From Aselliscus stoliczkanus (taxonomy: Eukaryota; Chordata; Mammalia; Chiroptera; Hipposideridae): DNA of 64,000 nt. Location: the NCBI GenBank assembly GCA_033961575.1, contig CM066727.1, positions 156,039,434 through 156,103,433 of the forward strand, given 5' to 3'. The notes below the pieces were generated by a model. It was given only the letters and a program-made list of their open reading frames with translations. It was not told the DNA's origin and ran no database searches. Positions 34,595 through 45,972 of this stretch are shown one piece after another; positions within the stretch are counted from its first letter, which is position 1, and every line of letters begins with the position of its first letter. A program made the translations under genes and the position numbers.

Positions 34595-35140
34595 ACTTGT
34601 GGTAATCTCCCAAGATGTCCATATCCTAATCCCTGGTTTCCTGTGAATGTGTTACCTTACTTGGCAAAAGGGACCGTATAAGCATGATTAAGACTAGGCT
34701 TTGGATGGGGAAAGGACCCTGGATTACTCTGGTGGGCCCAATCTAATCATGAGTCCTTAAAAGGGTAGAACCTTTCCCAGCTGTGCTCAGGAAAACGAGT
34801 GAGAAGGATTCAATGGTGGTTCTGAGATGGGGGTGGGGAGACCTTTTACAGGGACCAGGGAGAGGTATCTAGTTGCTAAATAATGGCCCCCAGCTGACAG
34901 TCTGCAAACAATCAGGCCTCAGTTCTATACTGCAGGAAATTGAATTTTGCCAACACCTGAGTGAGTAGGAAATGGACAGCTCTAGGCCTATAGAAAGGAA
35001 TACAGCCTGCCAATACCGTGATTTTAGCCTAGGGACACCTGTACTGGGCTAACGTATAGAACTGTAAGATACTTCATTTATGTTTTTGAATCCACTAAGT
35101 TTGTGGTAATTGGTTATGGCAGCAACAGAAAATATAGCAC
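34595..35140 (+). mobile_element. ERVL-MaLR (MLT1-like) LTR remnant
   Basis: AAGATGTCCATATCCTAATC, GGGCCCAATCTAATCATGAG, AAGATACTTCATTTATGTTT and GTGGTAATTGGTTATGGCAG follow the MLT1 LTR order from left to right. It is strongly diverged. Only the LTR class is claimed. Confidence 0.7.
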
Positions 35141-36390
35141 CCAAGTAGATGACCTGGGTTTTTCCTAATCCTATTCTGTAAAAGAAGCCCTACTTCCTCC
35201 TGCTGATAGTCAGTTATCCTGCAAAAAGGGGGACTCCTTTCCTGCTAGTTCTTAGACACAGTTTAAAGTGGTGCCAGCTGTAGCTTATAGCTCAACTGAA
35301 TCCTTGCTATGTCTCCTGACAAAGAGCGTACCCCTCTTTGGGACCAGGACCTTGCAGAGCCGAAAGTTGAGTGGGAATACCCCAGTGGGTCCCTGGATAT
35401 GATAAAACAGGCCTACTCTGCTTCCATCCCTTTGCCCAGAACCCATTTATTCTTCCCAGTGAAATGTAGCACTTTATATAGAGACCTGTGGTTTAGGGCA
35501 TATGTTGTATCCTGAAGGGTGGCACCCTTCCTTGTATTTCCTCCAAGCAGTACCATCAATAGGCGGTTCCAGGGCTCCCTGAGGTCAACTGCTTCTGGGT
35601 GCTGCAGTATGTGATATGACCAGTGGGTCCCTCCTTTGCTGTGCAGTGAATTCTGTGGTCAGGTGCCATGTTGTGTGAAATTTCATGCCTGTGGTTCTGG
35701 CTAGGGTTCTGTGAGCAGGAAAGGCGAAATCTGTACCTGAAATACATATCCCTGTGAGGATGTACTTGCTCACTTTTCTAGGATGGAAGGGGCCCAATAC
35801 ATTTTACTTAATACCAAGAAGACGGTTGGGATAGCTGAGGAATAGTGCCATATCAGGGGCTCAAGCTGGGTATTTTTAACCTCTGGCTGGTTTATGGGCA
35901 CCCACCTTCAGTGAGCTGGTATAAGGGCCCCCAGGATGACATAGGACCATGATGACACTTCCAGTTTCTGGGTATCACTGTCAACTCAGACCTACGTCTT
36001 GAAAGGACTGAGTATTCCCCTTTTCCCAGTTTATAGTAACCCAAGTAAAGGGAAACAATGAGGGACTCATTACAGTACATAGTGTCTTCCTGCATGGGAG
36101 AAGTGCTTGCTAGGGTGTGATGAGTCATCTCTGCAACCTGAAGGTTCAGGGAAGTTTGCATAGCCAATATTCTCAGAGGCGTCCGCCTAAGTGCCTTCAT
36201 CCCATATTTCACGGCCCCAGGTTTTTCCAATCAGACCCTGGACCTTAGTGTAACAGTATAACTTTGGCCAAGCATTTAAGCTTCTTTGAAGTTCAACTCT
36301 TATTAAGTCCTTAGCCTGCTCCTCAGCTGTGTCTGCTCTTATGCTGCAGATAATAAGGGCCTCCTTTTAAGGAACCCCTCGGGCTCTCCT
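35140..36390. mobile_element. Probable MaLR/ERVL internal remnant
   Basis: Phrases such as GGGGCCCAATACATTTTACT and GGAATAGTGCCATATCAGGG resemble the internal, non-coding part of MaLR elements on the antisense strand. No intact reading frame is present. Assignment is from memory and tentative. Confidence 0.5.
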
Positions 36391-36439
36391 ACTTAGCCTT
36401 TAGCTTTTCTTTTTAAATTTAGCTGTATGTGACACCCCA

Positions 36440-36625
36440 GAACTTATTAATCTTATAACTGGAAGTTTGCACTTTTTGATTACTTTCACCCTGACATCCA
36501 CCAATCTTCTCTGTTTCTATGAGCTTGGTATTTTGTAAAGATTCCATGTATACATGAGATTACACAGTATTTGTCTTTCTCTAACTCATTTCACTTAGCA
36601 AAATGCCCTCAAAGGTCCATCCATG
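36440..36625 (-). mobile_element. L1 3'-UTR fragment (antisense)
   Basis: Contains GTCTTTCTCTAACTCATTTC, ACTTAGCAAAATGCCCTCAA and AGGTCCATCCATGT, the hallmark antisense L1 3' phrase. Confidence 0.75.
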
Positions 36626-37264
36626 TCGTTACAAATGGGATTTTCTTCTTTCTCTCAAGAAGACTTGTGACCAATATGTGGCTGGGATAAAGAGAGCTTG
36701 ATGCCTTCGAATTCCAGCAACCAGAGATGGTGTAATGGGCAAGAGGTCATAGTCTCAATTTTCTTTGACATCTAGCTCCAAGTTTCCTCTAACAGTGACA
36801 ATATTTTCTGAATTTCATTTTTCTTAATTCTTTGGGGTCCCCAACTGGCTCAGCTGCCTAGATCCCACAGCCTGCAATAATTGGCCACCCTGATTTTACA
36901 ACCGGGGTCACCAGGACTGTCACCATTCTGGTATCATCAGGAAGTTTTACCACCTGGCCTCACTGTTGAGCCTCTGGGATGTTTGCATTATATCAGTATA
37001 TTTAACCAACCTTTTCTCAGACCTAGTCTGCTTGGTTCCAACACATTCTATCTGTGTTTCACAGTTTAGTGAAGGGCGTATCATCTACCCAATGACCAAA
37101 CTGCTAGCCTAGCAGTTATCCCTCTCTTCTCCCACATCTAATTGATCACTATCATAATTCTTCAAAAAAAAAAACAAAAAAAAACCAGGAGACTCAAAGT
37201 TTAATTTTTAGGACAGATGTTTTATTTGATTCAGCAGTTCTGAGGGGAACTACTTCAGTGTCCT

Positions 37265-37640
37265 GCTTTCTGTGTTTACATTTTTATTTATTAAAATTTC
37301 ACACCTGGTTAGAATCATAGATGTCTGTCTGTTCCTTGCTCTTCTAATACCACAGAGAGCTCTGAGACGAATAAAAGATAAAAGCAGCCATATCAATAGC
37401 CAGTTGATTCACCACCATTTATTGAAAATACCTTCCTTTCCCCAATCCAATACAGTGCTATCTTTGTCCTATTAGTTGACCATATTTGTGACAGTTACCA
37501 TTCTGTCCTGCTAATCTGTTTGCCTATCTTTACACCAATACCACACTATCATAACTTCTATAGACTATACCTATAATATGTCTTGCTATCTGGCAGGGTG
37601 AGTCTTCCTGTTTGGTTTTTCTTTGCATTGCCTGGGCTCT
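37265..37640 (-). mobile_element. Old L1 fragment (antisense)
   Basis: CACCATTTATTGAAAATACC, TATTAGTTGACCATATTTGT, ACCAATACCACACTATCATA and CTTTGCATTGCCTGGGCT follow the antisense L1M 3' order. Confidence 0.65.
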
Positions 37641-38159
37641 TCTTCAGTTGATTTAAAAAGGATTAAAAAGAATAATGTCTCATTTTCAGGGGTGAATAAA
37701 AGTATCCTGCATCCAAAGTTCTGTCCAGAGAAGTGCTCCAAAGGGGGGAAAAAAAATAACTTTTACCTCATAAATGCAGAACTAGCATTTACAAAAAAAT
37801 ATGTATACATTCTGATGATTAGTTTTATGTAGGGAGAAGAAAGGAGCTACATTAGATTTTGATGAAAGGTCCACTTATATTAGTTACCAATTAGATTATT
37901 CTGGTGGGGTCTTTAGATTTTCTCCATGGGATTGTAATATACCAAAGGGCAGGCCCTCATCTAAATCCCTTTCCTGGGCAACTAATCACAAAGGAAGAGC
38001 TCAGTAAACATTTTAACTAAATATAATGCAAATCCATCAAGGGAGGTAAAGAATATGAGTCCTTATAATAGAGTCTCGCTAGTAATCTAAGTGGAGGTAG
38101 GATTTATGGTGGGGAGTGAAAGGGACAACTGAGAAGTTACAGGGGTAAGGAAGAGTGTT

Positions 38160-38560
38160 AGCCAGGTTTCATTTTGCTGTGTCATAAACCACCCCAAAAC
38201 TCAGTGGCTTACAACAGCATTTACTTTTCTTGCTCCTGGGTCTGGTGGATTGTTGGTGGGGTGAAGGGGGCGCCACTATAGGAGCCAGGATTTGGGCTGA
38301 ATTCAAGTCTGTTTCACATGTTTCATTCTGGAGCTCAGGTGGGGGTGGGGGGACAGTGGATACCAGGGGCATGCTCTCTTCTGGCAATCACAGGAACACC
38401 AGATGGCCAAACAAAACCATGCAAGCACATTTGTATCCACTTTGTCACATCTGCTAACATTCCATTGGCAAAGCAAGTTACATGGCCAAGCTCAGCATCC
38501 ATGTGGGGAACATACCCTGTCCACTGTAGTGCTCAGAAGATCACATGACAGGACAGGGGT
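38160..38560. mobile_element. Ancient LTR-like repeat, class uncertain
   Basis: TGTGTCATAAACCACCCCAA, ACTCAGTGGCTTACAACAGC and the following sequence match a common mammalian interspersed repeat that I believe to be MaLR-type. The ORFs across it (38230-38687) are shadows. Confidence 0.45.
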
Positions 38561-39607
38561 AGGAATTGGGAATAATTCACTCTACTACAGGAAGGGACAG
38601 GGTTCTTGGATAGTTGTACTTACCTTGCTATCTCTTGAAATGTGGAGGTACAGAGCACTTGCTCCAGAAAAACTGGGGGAGAATTAGTCCTGATAAGGAG
38701 CTGTGTTATGCTGGTGCCAGAATACAAGCTGGCCTCTATTTCCTATTTACCCTCTTGTTCTTCCATTCATTTCTTCTCCTCCCTGGGAACCTTCCATTGG
38801 GGCTCAGCTAATGCCAACCAGAGAAGGAGAGGAGTCCAGCCAGCAGTTGTAGGAGCAGCAGCAGGAATGATGATACCCCTTCAGAGAGCTAGCTACCTGG
38901 AAGGGGGCAGCTGCAGGAGCAGCAAGGCAGTGATAGTGGCAATCAGAGAATAAGACCTTAGTGCTTTGCTTTCTGTATCACATAGAATAAGACCTAGTCT
39001 CTGTAGGTCTTTGTAAACTGTTAAAAGATACTGTATCAGGAGGTTAAATGGGAAATTCTTTGTTTTAGTTTCCGCTGAGTTCTCAAGACAATAGATGCCC
39101 ATTTCAAAGTGAAATGCAAGACCACAAATATTTGCAAAAGGAGACCATGGAAATATATTTGCATCTTTAGTTGATCTTCCATTGTCAGTCTATAAAAGAT
39201 GTCGGAGAGGTCAGGAAAAGAGCTGGAGAGAAGAGGAGGATACCTTGGACACTTGGTGTACTTTTCAAATTTTATTTTATTGGGGAATTGGGGGAGGGAA
39301 CTGCGCTGGGGAATCAGGGAAGTGGAACAGACAAACTGCTGTCTTTTTGTTCTTCAGTCTAGTTGTGGAGGACATCGTTTCACTGGTATTGTGATCATTG
39401 TGTTCTTCCTGGCTGAGGCAGATTGATTGCCAGGCATTGGACAGCAGCCCATGGTGGCTCACAAGCTGCCGGCCACTCACGGCAACCCAGCTCCAGGTCG
39501 AGCTGCTGTTCACCATCTTAGCTGTAGAGGGCGCAACATCACTGGCCCATGTGGGATCCGAACTGGCAGCCCTGCCGCTCAGAGCCCACCCTCCCAAGCC
39601 AACTCTT

Positions 39608-40079
39608 TTTTTTTTTTTTTTAAAGATTTTATTGGGGAATTGCGGGAGGGGAACAGCGTTGGGGAATTGGGGAAGGGGAACAGACAAGTTGCTGTCCTTT
39701 TGTTCTTCAGTCTAGTTGCGGAGGATGTTGCTTCACTGGCCCATGTTGGTATCCTCATTGCGCTCTTCCCAGATGAGGCAGATCGGTCACTGGCCTCTGG
39801 ATGGTCACTCACCGCGGCTATTGGAAGCTCACACTGGCTGCCAGCCGCTCACGCTGGCTGCCGGCCACTCACTGTAGCCTATGGCAGCCCACTGTAGCCT
39901 ATGGCAGCCCACTGCAGCAGGGGCTGCAGCCTACACCATTGCTGGGGCTCGCACAGCCCAGCTCCAGGTGGAGCTGTTGTAGAGGGCAGTGTCACTGGCC
40001 CTCATATCTGGGATCCGAACCGGGGCCGCTGGCATCCCAAAACCAGCTCTTAACCAATGCGCCACTCGGTCGGCCCTCT
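39608..40079 (-). mobile_element. Nested SINE-A copy 1, antisense
   Basis: AAAGATTTTATTGGGGAATT to CACTCGGTCGGCCC. A short tandem block TAGCCTATGGCAGCCCACTG is present twice in its body. Bordered by AAGCCAACTCTT and AAGCAAACTCTT. Confidence 0.9.
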
Positions 40080-40091
40080 AAGCAAACTCTT

Positions 40092-40527
40092 TTTTTTTTT
40101 TTTTTTTTTTTAAAGATTTTATTGGGGAATTGGCGGAGGGGAACAGCGTTGGGAAATCGGGGAAGGGGAACAGACAAGTTGCTGTCTTTTTGTTCTTCAG
40201 TTTTAGTTGCGGAGGATGTTGCTTCACTGTTGGTATCGTCATTGCGTTCTTCCCGGATGAGGCAGATCGGTCGCTGGCCTCTGGATGTCGCTCACTGCGG
40301 CTATTGGCAGCTCACTCTTGGCTGCCAGCCGCTCACGCTGGCTGCGGGCCACTCACTATAGCCTATGGCAGCCCACACCATCATCGGGGCTCGCACAGCC
40401 CAGCTCCAGGTGGAGCTGTTGTTAGCTGTAGAGGGCAGTGTCACTGGCCCTCATGTGGGATCCGAACCGGGGCCGCTGGCATCCCAAAACCAGCGCTTAA
40501 CCAATGCGCCACTCGGCCGGCCCCCCC
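40092..40527 (-). mobile_element. Nested SINE-A copy 2, antisense
   Basis: AAAGATTTTATTGGGGAATT to CACTCGGCCGGCCC, bordered by AAGCAAACTCTT and AAGCCAACTCTT. It used the same target sequence as copy 1. Confidence 0.9.
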
Positions 40528-41092
40528 AAGCCAACTCTTAACCAATGAGCCACTTGGCCAGCCCCAGTTGGTGTACTTTCATTACCTGAAGGTGACCATA
40601 AAAGTCCTGGTACTTGTCTGAGTTTTTATCCAGAAGCAGGAGAACCTACCCCACATAAATTGAAAGAGATGGTGGGATACAAAAATACTGTTACCTGGCT
40701 ATATTCCATGAGTCATACTTGTTCAATGAAACATTTACACTACTGGAATGGGATTATGATGCACTTAATTAAGTGATTTGTTAATTCCTATGGCAGAAAT
40801 TGCTAATTGTCCACCAAAATCCATTCTCCCCTTTTGCCATAGTAATAATATTGTAGTAGGGCACATAGCTGCCTAGCTGGGCACTCTATTTCCCAGGCTC
40901 CTTTGAAGCTAGGAACGGCATGTGATTAAATCTATACTTGAGTATAAATGGAAGCAACGTGTACCGCTTCTATGTTTTGGCCTTAAAACATGGCATATGT
41001 GTTTCTCCACACTTATTCCCCTTCCTGCAAATAGGAGCATAGAGCGCCTTCAATCCAGTTTTGTCCAGATAGGTGAGGACAATACCCCAAGG

Positions 41093-41275
41093 TAGTGCTT
41101 CTCAAATGTTTCTGTGTGTAAGGATCACTGGTAGAGCTCATTAAAACAGAGATTAAAACAAGGACTCAGTAGGTCTTCAGTGGGTGCAAGAATTTGCCTT
41201 TCTAGCTCTCAGATGCTGCTGCTGCTGCTCCCTGAACCGTACTTCAAGTAGCACTACTGTGGAGGATGCTGGGAT
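41093..41275 (+). mobile_element. hAT-Charlie (MER5-like) fragment
   Basis: TAGTGCTTCTCAAATGTTTC, GGATCACTGGTAGAGCTCAT, CAGTAGGTCTTCAGTGGGTG and CAAGAATTTGCCTTTCTAGC follow the MER5 order. Confidence 0.65.
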
Positions 41276-41757
41276 GCAAGATGGAAAGAATCCGGGTTTC
41301 TGAATGTCTGTGTGGGATAAAGTAGCCTGTCTGCCGATCTTGGACTATTTTGTGAGCACCAAATTCTATAGCAGCTTAGTGATGTACCCTAGCCAACATA
41401 ACCCTGATATTCTGCCAATCCTTCCTTATATCCAAACCAAGCCTCTTGCACAATTCTCTTCTGTTTCATCTTGAACTTTCTTTCTTGGTGATGGAGACTA
41501 ATATTGAGCACTCAATGAGTTTCATAAGAGTCAGCATCAGGAATGCTGTGTTCAGCTATCAATTTTAGCCCAGACTAGCTAACCCATAAGAAGTTCTCAG
41601 GCAAGGAATTTCCTTAAACTATCTTTCCAGAGGCGATATGTGAATCTTCAGTGGTGGCTTGGACAGAATGGGATTTCTAGCTGTTAATATCATGTAGCAT
41701 CTCCATCATGACCCTCCCATTAAACATGCTACTTGGGACATCTGAATTTGAGTAACT

Positions 41758-41763
41758 TTTATT
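41758..41763 (-). promoter_or_regulatory. Poly(A) signal of the lysozyme gene
   Basis: AATAAA on the minus strand, about 100 nt after the stop codon. Confidence 0.75.
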
Positions 41764-41864
41764 TTGGAGGCAGAGATGGGGGAAGGTTCAGAGCTTCCAA
41801 GAACCTTGAGGAATTTCCCTGTCTTCTGGGCCACATTCTCCCGGAGCCACGTTCAAGGACAGTC

Positions 41865-41931
41865 TCATAGCCCACAGTCAGCCAGGTATCCGGACAAATT
41901 CTTGTTTCTGCAGTTATTATTCCAGGCAACC
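41865..41931 (-). CDS. LYC2: Lysozyme exon 4 (C-terminus and stop)
   Basis: Acceptor TATCCTTAG, codes (W)[21 protein letters not shown], stop TGA at 41867-41865. It carries Cys115 and Cys127. Confidence 0.93.
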
Positions 41932-44424
41932 CTAAGGATAGAGAAATAAAACAGGTCAGAGGCAGGGGCAGGAGTCTATAAAGGGCTCCTCTGAGAGGGT
42001 AATGTGAGGCCTGCAGGCTGGAGTCCATTTATGCTGGTGGAGAGTCCCAGGGAGGAGGGCTTGCCCATCTAAGACCCATGTCGGGGTGTGTGGAAGTGCT
42101 GCCAGGGTGAAAATGTCACAATACTATTCAGCCTCATTTCACATCATGAGAACAGTCTCAACTCGCTCCCTGCGAAGTCCAGGGAAAATCCTCCAGCATA
42201 GATGCTGCTTACATCAGCATCTGAGGTACAGTCTGGGCCCATCCCTGGCTGAGTGGCTGGTCTCTGCCCTTCACGGTCCCCTTACCATGCACTCATCCTG
42301 TTAGGATCTTTCACAATCCTCTTGGCACAGAGAATGTCATCATCGATGTTATCATCCAGAAATTCTGAAAGGAAAAGTGGTTGAGTGGGGAGGGAAAAAT
42401 CCCTTTTCCTGTTTTAACAACCAATCTTTTTTTAGTTTTTGTTTTTAGCTGAGTCATCCTGCTACCAGTTGGCAGCTCAGCGGCTGCTCAGCTCGGGCTG
42501 GGCATCGAACTGCTGTTGCTCAGAGCTCAGCTCACACTCGAGAGCGAGCTCTTAACCAACTGAGCGACTCGGCTGGCCGTCAACCAATCATTTTGTGAAG
42601 GGAATTCCCAGAGGAAACTGAGCCTTATGATTTAGAACACTTTATCTCTGGAGCCCTTCCGTGGGTTTGCCTTTCATTTTGCCTGGGTTTTTGTGCCCTT
42701 GCTTAGAATTTGTCCTTAAGCCCTGTCCCCTCCAGAGGGCGTCCAGGACCTGATGGACCAGGGAGAGAGCCTTTGTTTTCAGGCAACTACTCAGTGTGTC
42801 CTGAGTGCTGTGTGTGGGTGTGTGGGATGGTGATGCAGTGGTGTGTGTGCCAGGAACAGGATGACATGTCTTGAGTGAGGGGGACCCATGAAGGTGACGC
42901 TTAGTCAAGGTCAGTGTATCTGTCTTCCTCCTTTCTGGAAGGAGAATCTCTGGGGAGTCCTATTTCAGTGTGAGGACTGCTTAGGGCCCTGTTGTTCTGT
43001 ATACTAGGTCTCCCCAGCACATGCCGAGGGTCGAGAGTCGGGTGTTAGGGAGCAGTGCATTCAATTTGACCCTATTTTACCCGCCCCCACTCCACCCAGC
43101 CCTGAGAGGGGATAGAGTCCTTACTGTTGCACATTATGTTGCAGCCATTTGCTGATTGACGCTTGTTGTCTTTGCACCACCACCTGTTGTTTATCTGGAA
43201 GATCCCATAGTCACTAGTGCCATCGCTATTTTTCCCATTAAAGGCCTGAGTGTTGAAGCCACTCTCATGCTGAGCCATGCAGACCCCTGTGTCCGAGAGA
43301 GCAAAAAGTGAATAAAAAAAGGAGTGTGCTCCATAATGAGATATTATTACAACTTGTGCTGTACTAGAGCTACCAGAAACGAAAGTCCATAAAGACTCTG
43401 AGCGCCTCAGTGTTAGAAATCATTTATAATCCATGTGTATTCCCAGGCCTAAGCAATAATTAGCCCATGGTGAGTGTGTAATAACAATTTGTTAAGTAAG
43501 TGCGATTGGAATGCCCAACCACCAACCAGCCACAGTCTGTTCCCCACGCTTTTCAATTTCATCTCCCAGCCAAATATCCAACTCGTGCTGTGTGTTTGCT
43601 CTTTTGCTCCCATCTCAAGGTATATGCAAGAGAAGAGGTGGAGAGGTATTGGAGGAAAATCCTAGGAAGGAATTCTAGAAAGCCATCTTTGGAGATAATA
43701 AGAAAGAGGTTTGGCATGGAGAAAAATGAAGACACTCAAGGGAAGTTGGAAGTTTCGTGTGTGCCTATCTGTGTGATGGGTAACTCGCAGCCCTTGCACC
43801 CTTGTCATTGCCTCATCTTCTGTTCTCACACGCCCCATCTAATTCCCTTATAGTAAACAATCTTTGGACAGACTTTGCAGGTGTGGATTATTTTTTGTCA
43901 GACAAGAGTAAGGGAGTAGGAAAGTGGGAGGCAGCACCTATTGTTCTGCCGAGCCCTGGACTAGAAAGGGTGCAGGTGAAAGCAAAAGTCATGGTAGTAA
44001 ACCTTGGAAACCAAGGAAACATGCCAGGCTATTGGGTGGGAAGCGATGTGGGGGAGAAGCAGAAGAAAATCTATTATAGATGAGATAATCCCTGGTGGAA
44101 TGAGAAAAGGAGAACCAGTTAGGAGTTACAGGACAGAGGCGCCAGAGACAAGAAGAGCAGGCTGGGGAGTTTGAGAGAGCCCTGACAAGAGAGGACATCA
44201 TGAAATAAAAAGGGAGAGATTCTGGGTTGAGGAAGAGGGCGTCTTTGGGCAGAGACTGAAGTGATGGGTGATAGTTCATACTCACAGTTTGCCAGGCTGT
44301 AGCCATAGAAGCCATCCATCCCGTTGGCCTTCAGCTTGCGGGCCAGCTCACACTTGGTGAAGACTTTGGCATTGTAAGCTGCAAAGAAGCAGCTGAGGAT
44401 GGCGATGATCAGAATTGACTTCAT
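41865..44424 (-). CDS. LYC2: Calcium-binding lysozyme C (milk isozyme type), whole gene span, four exons
   Basis: Secreted c-type lysozyme, which hydrolyses the beta-1,4 bond between N-acetylmuramic acid and N-acetylglucosamine in bacterial cell walls. Four exons (44424-44286, 43286-43125, 42364-42286, 41931-41865) join in frame to 447 nt: 148 residues, with a 19-residue signal peptide ([19 protein letters not shown]) and a 129-residue mature chain, the length of equine milk lysozyme. Mature Glu35 and Asp53 are the catalytic pair. Eight cysteines stand at 6, 30, 65, 76, 80, 94, 115 and 127. The loop K82-F-L-D85-D-N87-I-D-D90-D91 has every ligand position of the equine calcium site, so calcium binding is expected. 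It is not alpha-lactalbumin: both catalytic acids are kept and the sequence follows milk lysozyme throughout. The symbol follows lysozyme-family usage for the calcium-binding paralogue near LALBA. Confidence 0.94.
42286..42364 (-). CDS. LYC2: Lysozyme exon 3 (calcium loop)
   Basis: Acceptor TTCCTTTCAG, 79 nt, donor GTAAGG. It codes (K)[20 protein letters not shown], the calcium-binding elbow, and ends inside a Trp codon completed by exon 4. Confidence 0.94.
42427..42580 (-). mobile_element. SINE-B in lysozyme intron 2
   Basis: TTTAGCTGAGTCATCCTGCT to GACTCGGCTGGCCG. The duplication CAACCAATC lies at 42418-42426 and 42581-42589. Transcribed in the same direction as the lysozyme gene. Confidence 0.9.
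43125..43286 (-). CDS. LYC2: Lysozyme exon 2 (catalytic residues)
   Basis: Acceptor CGGACACAG, 162 nt, donor GTAAGG. It codes [10 protein letters not shown] with Glu35 and N-S-D-G-T-S-D-Y-G with Asp53, then the W-W-C and C-N-I-M-C segments. Confidence 0.95.
44286..44424 (-). CDS. LYC2: Lysozyme exon 1 (signal peptide and first 27 mature residues)
   Basis: ATG at 44424-44422 has A at -3 (AAAAATGA). It codes the hydrophobic signal and [13 protein letters not shown] through Y-S-L-A-N, then one base of the Trp28 codon before donor GTGAGT. An in-frame ATG at 44466 lies at the likely transcription start and is not expected to be used. Confidence 0.94.
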
Positions 44425-44472
44425 TTTTGCAGCTAGTGGGAACCAAGCCTGGTGTATCCAAGACACTGTTGT

Positions 44473-44480
44473 CTTTTATA
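44473..44480 (-). promoter_or_regulatory. TATA box of the lysozyme gene
   Basis: TATAAAAG on the minus strand, about 50 nt upstream of the start codon, which puts the transcription start near 44450 and leaves a 5' UTR of about 25 nt. A TATA promoter suits a tissue-specific secretory gene, unlike the CpG promoter of KANSL2. Confidence 0.8.
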
Positions 44481-45028
44481 CCTTTTGGGCACAGGTGTGT
44501 CTGAGAGGGCAGTCATGCTGGCATGTGTCCCAGGAAGAAGGATTTAGCTAATTCCCCAAACTGGTCCTGCCAGTGTGAACTTCAGGGAAGGGGATATAAT
44601 GAAGAACGGTACCAGGAAGGAATAAAGTCTCAGTTGGCGGGGACAGTCCTGGACTTGGGCGAATGCACAGAGTGGGAGAAATGGGGGAGAGAAGGGAGCT
44701 GGAAGGAGAAAGAAATGTGATTTTCAAGCCTTGTGCTTTTGTTGGACTGTCCCCAAAGGGGATTGTCCTTGTGTGCTCTGCTAAACTTTGGCTCATGATC
44801 TGTGCTTGGCTGAAGGTATTTTCCCATTCCATCTAGTGGGAGATCCATGATGGGCATCACTGAGTTTGGAGAGATTGAGGCTCCTTTGGCATTTGCAATC
44901 AGTAAATCATTGGTTGAACAGGAGACCTCTAGAGAGACTAAGTTCATAATATCTCTGCATCTAAAAGAAGTTATCAGATCTAAACTCCAAACTATGCTTG
45001 AATTCTCTCTAAGATCTGTGATCACTGA

Positions 45029-45086
<58 letters not shown>
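45029..45086. repeat. (GT)n(TA)n(CA)n microsatellite
   Basis: GTGTGTGTG, then about 19 TA units, then CACACA: an inverted-repeat-like alternating purine-pyrimidine tract. Confidence 0.93.
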
Positions 45087-45087
<1 letters not shown>

Positions 45088-45579
45088 TTATGACAGATAC
45101 ACACATTTATGTGTTCGTATTTACTTATTGAAAGTAATTGACTCATGCGATTATGGAAGCTGAGAAGTCCAGACGAAGGAGAGCCAACTGTGTAAGTTCC
45201 AGTACAAGTCTGAGCCTTGTAGAGAAATAACGTTTCACCAAATATCAGTGGCCTAGTCAAGTTGACACATAAAATGATCCATCACCCATCTGTTGAGATG
45301 GTACAGTGCTAAGAACTGTATGACACGTATGAATGAAGCCCACCATTCCACTCTCTGAAATGTCTCTTCATTATGTCTCTTGCCAATTCATTCAATACTT
45401 ACTGGGCATGTACTGAATGTCAGGTATGGTGTTAAAACATTTCGTATATTGAGCCAGAGAGTGCCCCTTTATATCCTCTCTCTGTTGGTCGCAGGTCACA
45501 AGTTTCTCTCCCACATAATCATAATTATGTAGAATCAACTGTGAGTCAGGTAAGGTATTAAGCACATTGCTTTTATTTA

Positions 45580-45972
45580 TTTATTTAAGATTTTATTGGG
45601 GAATTGGCGAAGGGGGACAGTGTAGGGGAATTGGGGAAGTGGAACAACCAAGTTGTTGTCCTTTAATCTTAGTTGTGCAGGGCGCAGCTAGCTCAGCTCC
45701 CAAGTCCACTGGCCATCCACATCGGCAGCTTGAGGCCACTCAGCTTAAGGTGCCCTGTTCAAACTTAGTTGCAGGTGGGTGCAGCCCACCATCCCATGTG
45801 GGAGTCAAACTGGAAACCTTGTTGCTAAGAGTGCACGCTCTAACTGCTGAACTATCCTGCCATCTGTTGGCAACTCAGCAGCAGGTCAGCTCGGGTGCGG
45901 CTCACTGGCCCATGTGGGAATTGAACCCATGGCGACCCTGTTGCTCAGAACCAACTGAGCCACCCCGCCTCA
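45580..45972 (-). mobile_element. SINE-C (long tRNA-derived SINE), antisense
   Basis: Starts with the same tail as SINE-A (AAGATTTTATTGGGGAATTG), then GTTGTTGTCCTTTAATC, CAGCCCACCATCCCATGTGG and CACTGGCCCATGTGGGAATT, ending CAACTGAGCCACCCCGCC. More diverged than SINE-A. Resembles a Rhinolophus-type SINE as I remember it. Confidence 0.75.

Larger units (their letters stand above)
39265..40567 (-). mobile_element. Outer SINE-A, antisense, split by two later SINE-A insertions
   Basis: The left part (39265-39607) and right part (40540-40567) belong to one element flanked by TTGGTGTACTTTTC / TTGGTGTACTTTCA (from 39253 and from 40568). Two more SINE-A copies sit inside it. The site string AAGC(C/A)AACTCTT occurs three times (39596-39607, 40080-40091, 40528-40539), which marks their borders. 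Confidence 0.88.

Noticed and set aside
34230..34622. 130-codon minus-strand ORF rich in Cys
   Set aside because: No known family; it overlaps an old LTR region and has no exon or promoter context.
39801..40361. 186-codon plus-strand ORF and many similar ORFs (18940-19371, 25426-25842, 27444-27875, 30597-30902)
   Set aside because: They run through SINE-A bodies and tails; the same peptide fragments recur at every SINE-A copy. They are repeat shadows, not genes.
41865..44424. Calling the lysozyme-like gene LALBA because of its neighbours
   Set aside because: Glu35 and Asp53 are both present and the exon sequences follow milk lysozyme (for example W-W-C-K-D-N-K-R), not lactalbumin.
44425..44466. 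Upstream in-frame ATG for the lysozyme
   Set aside because: It is only a few nt below the TATA box and so at or upstream of the likely transcription start; the signal peptide begins at 44424.
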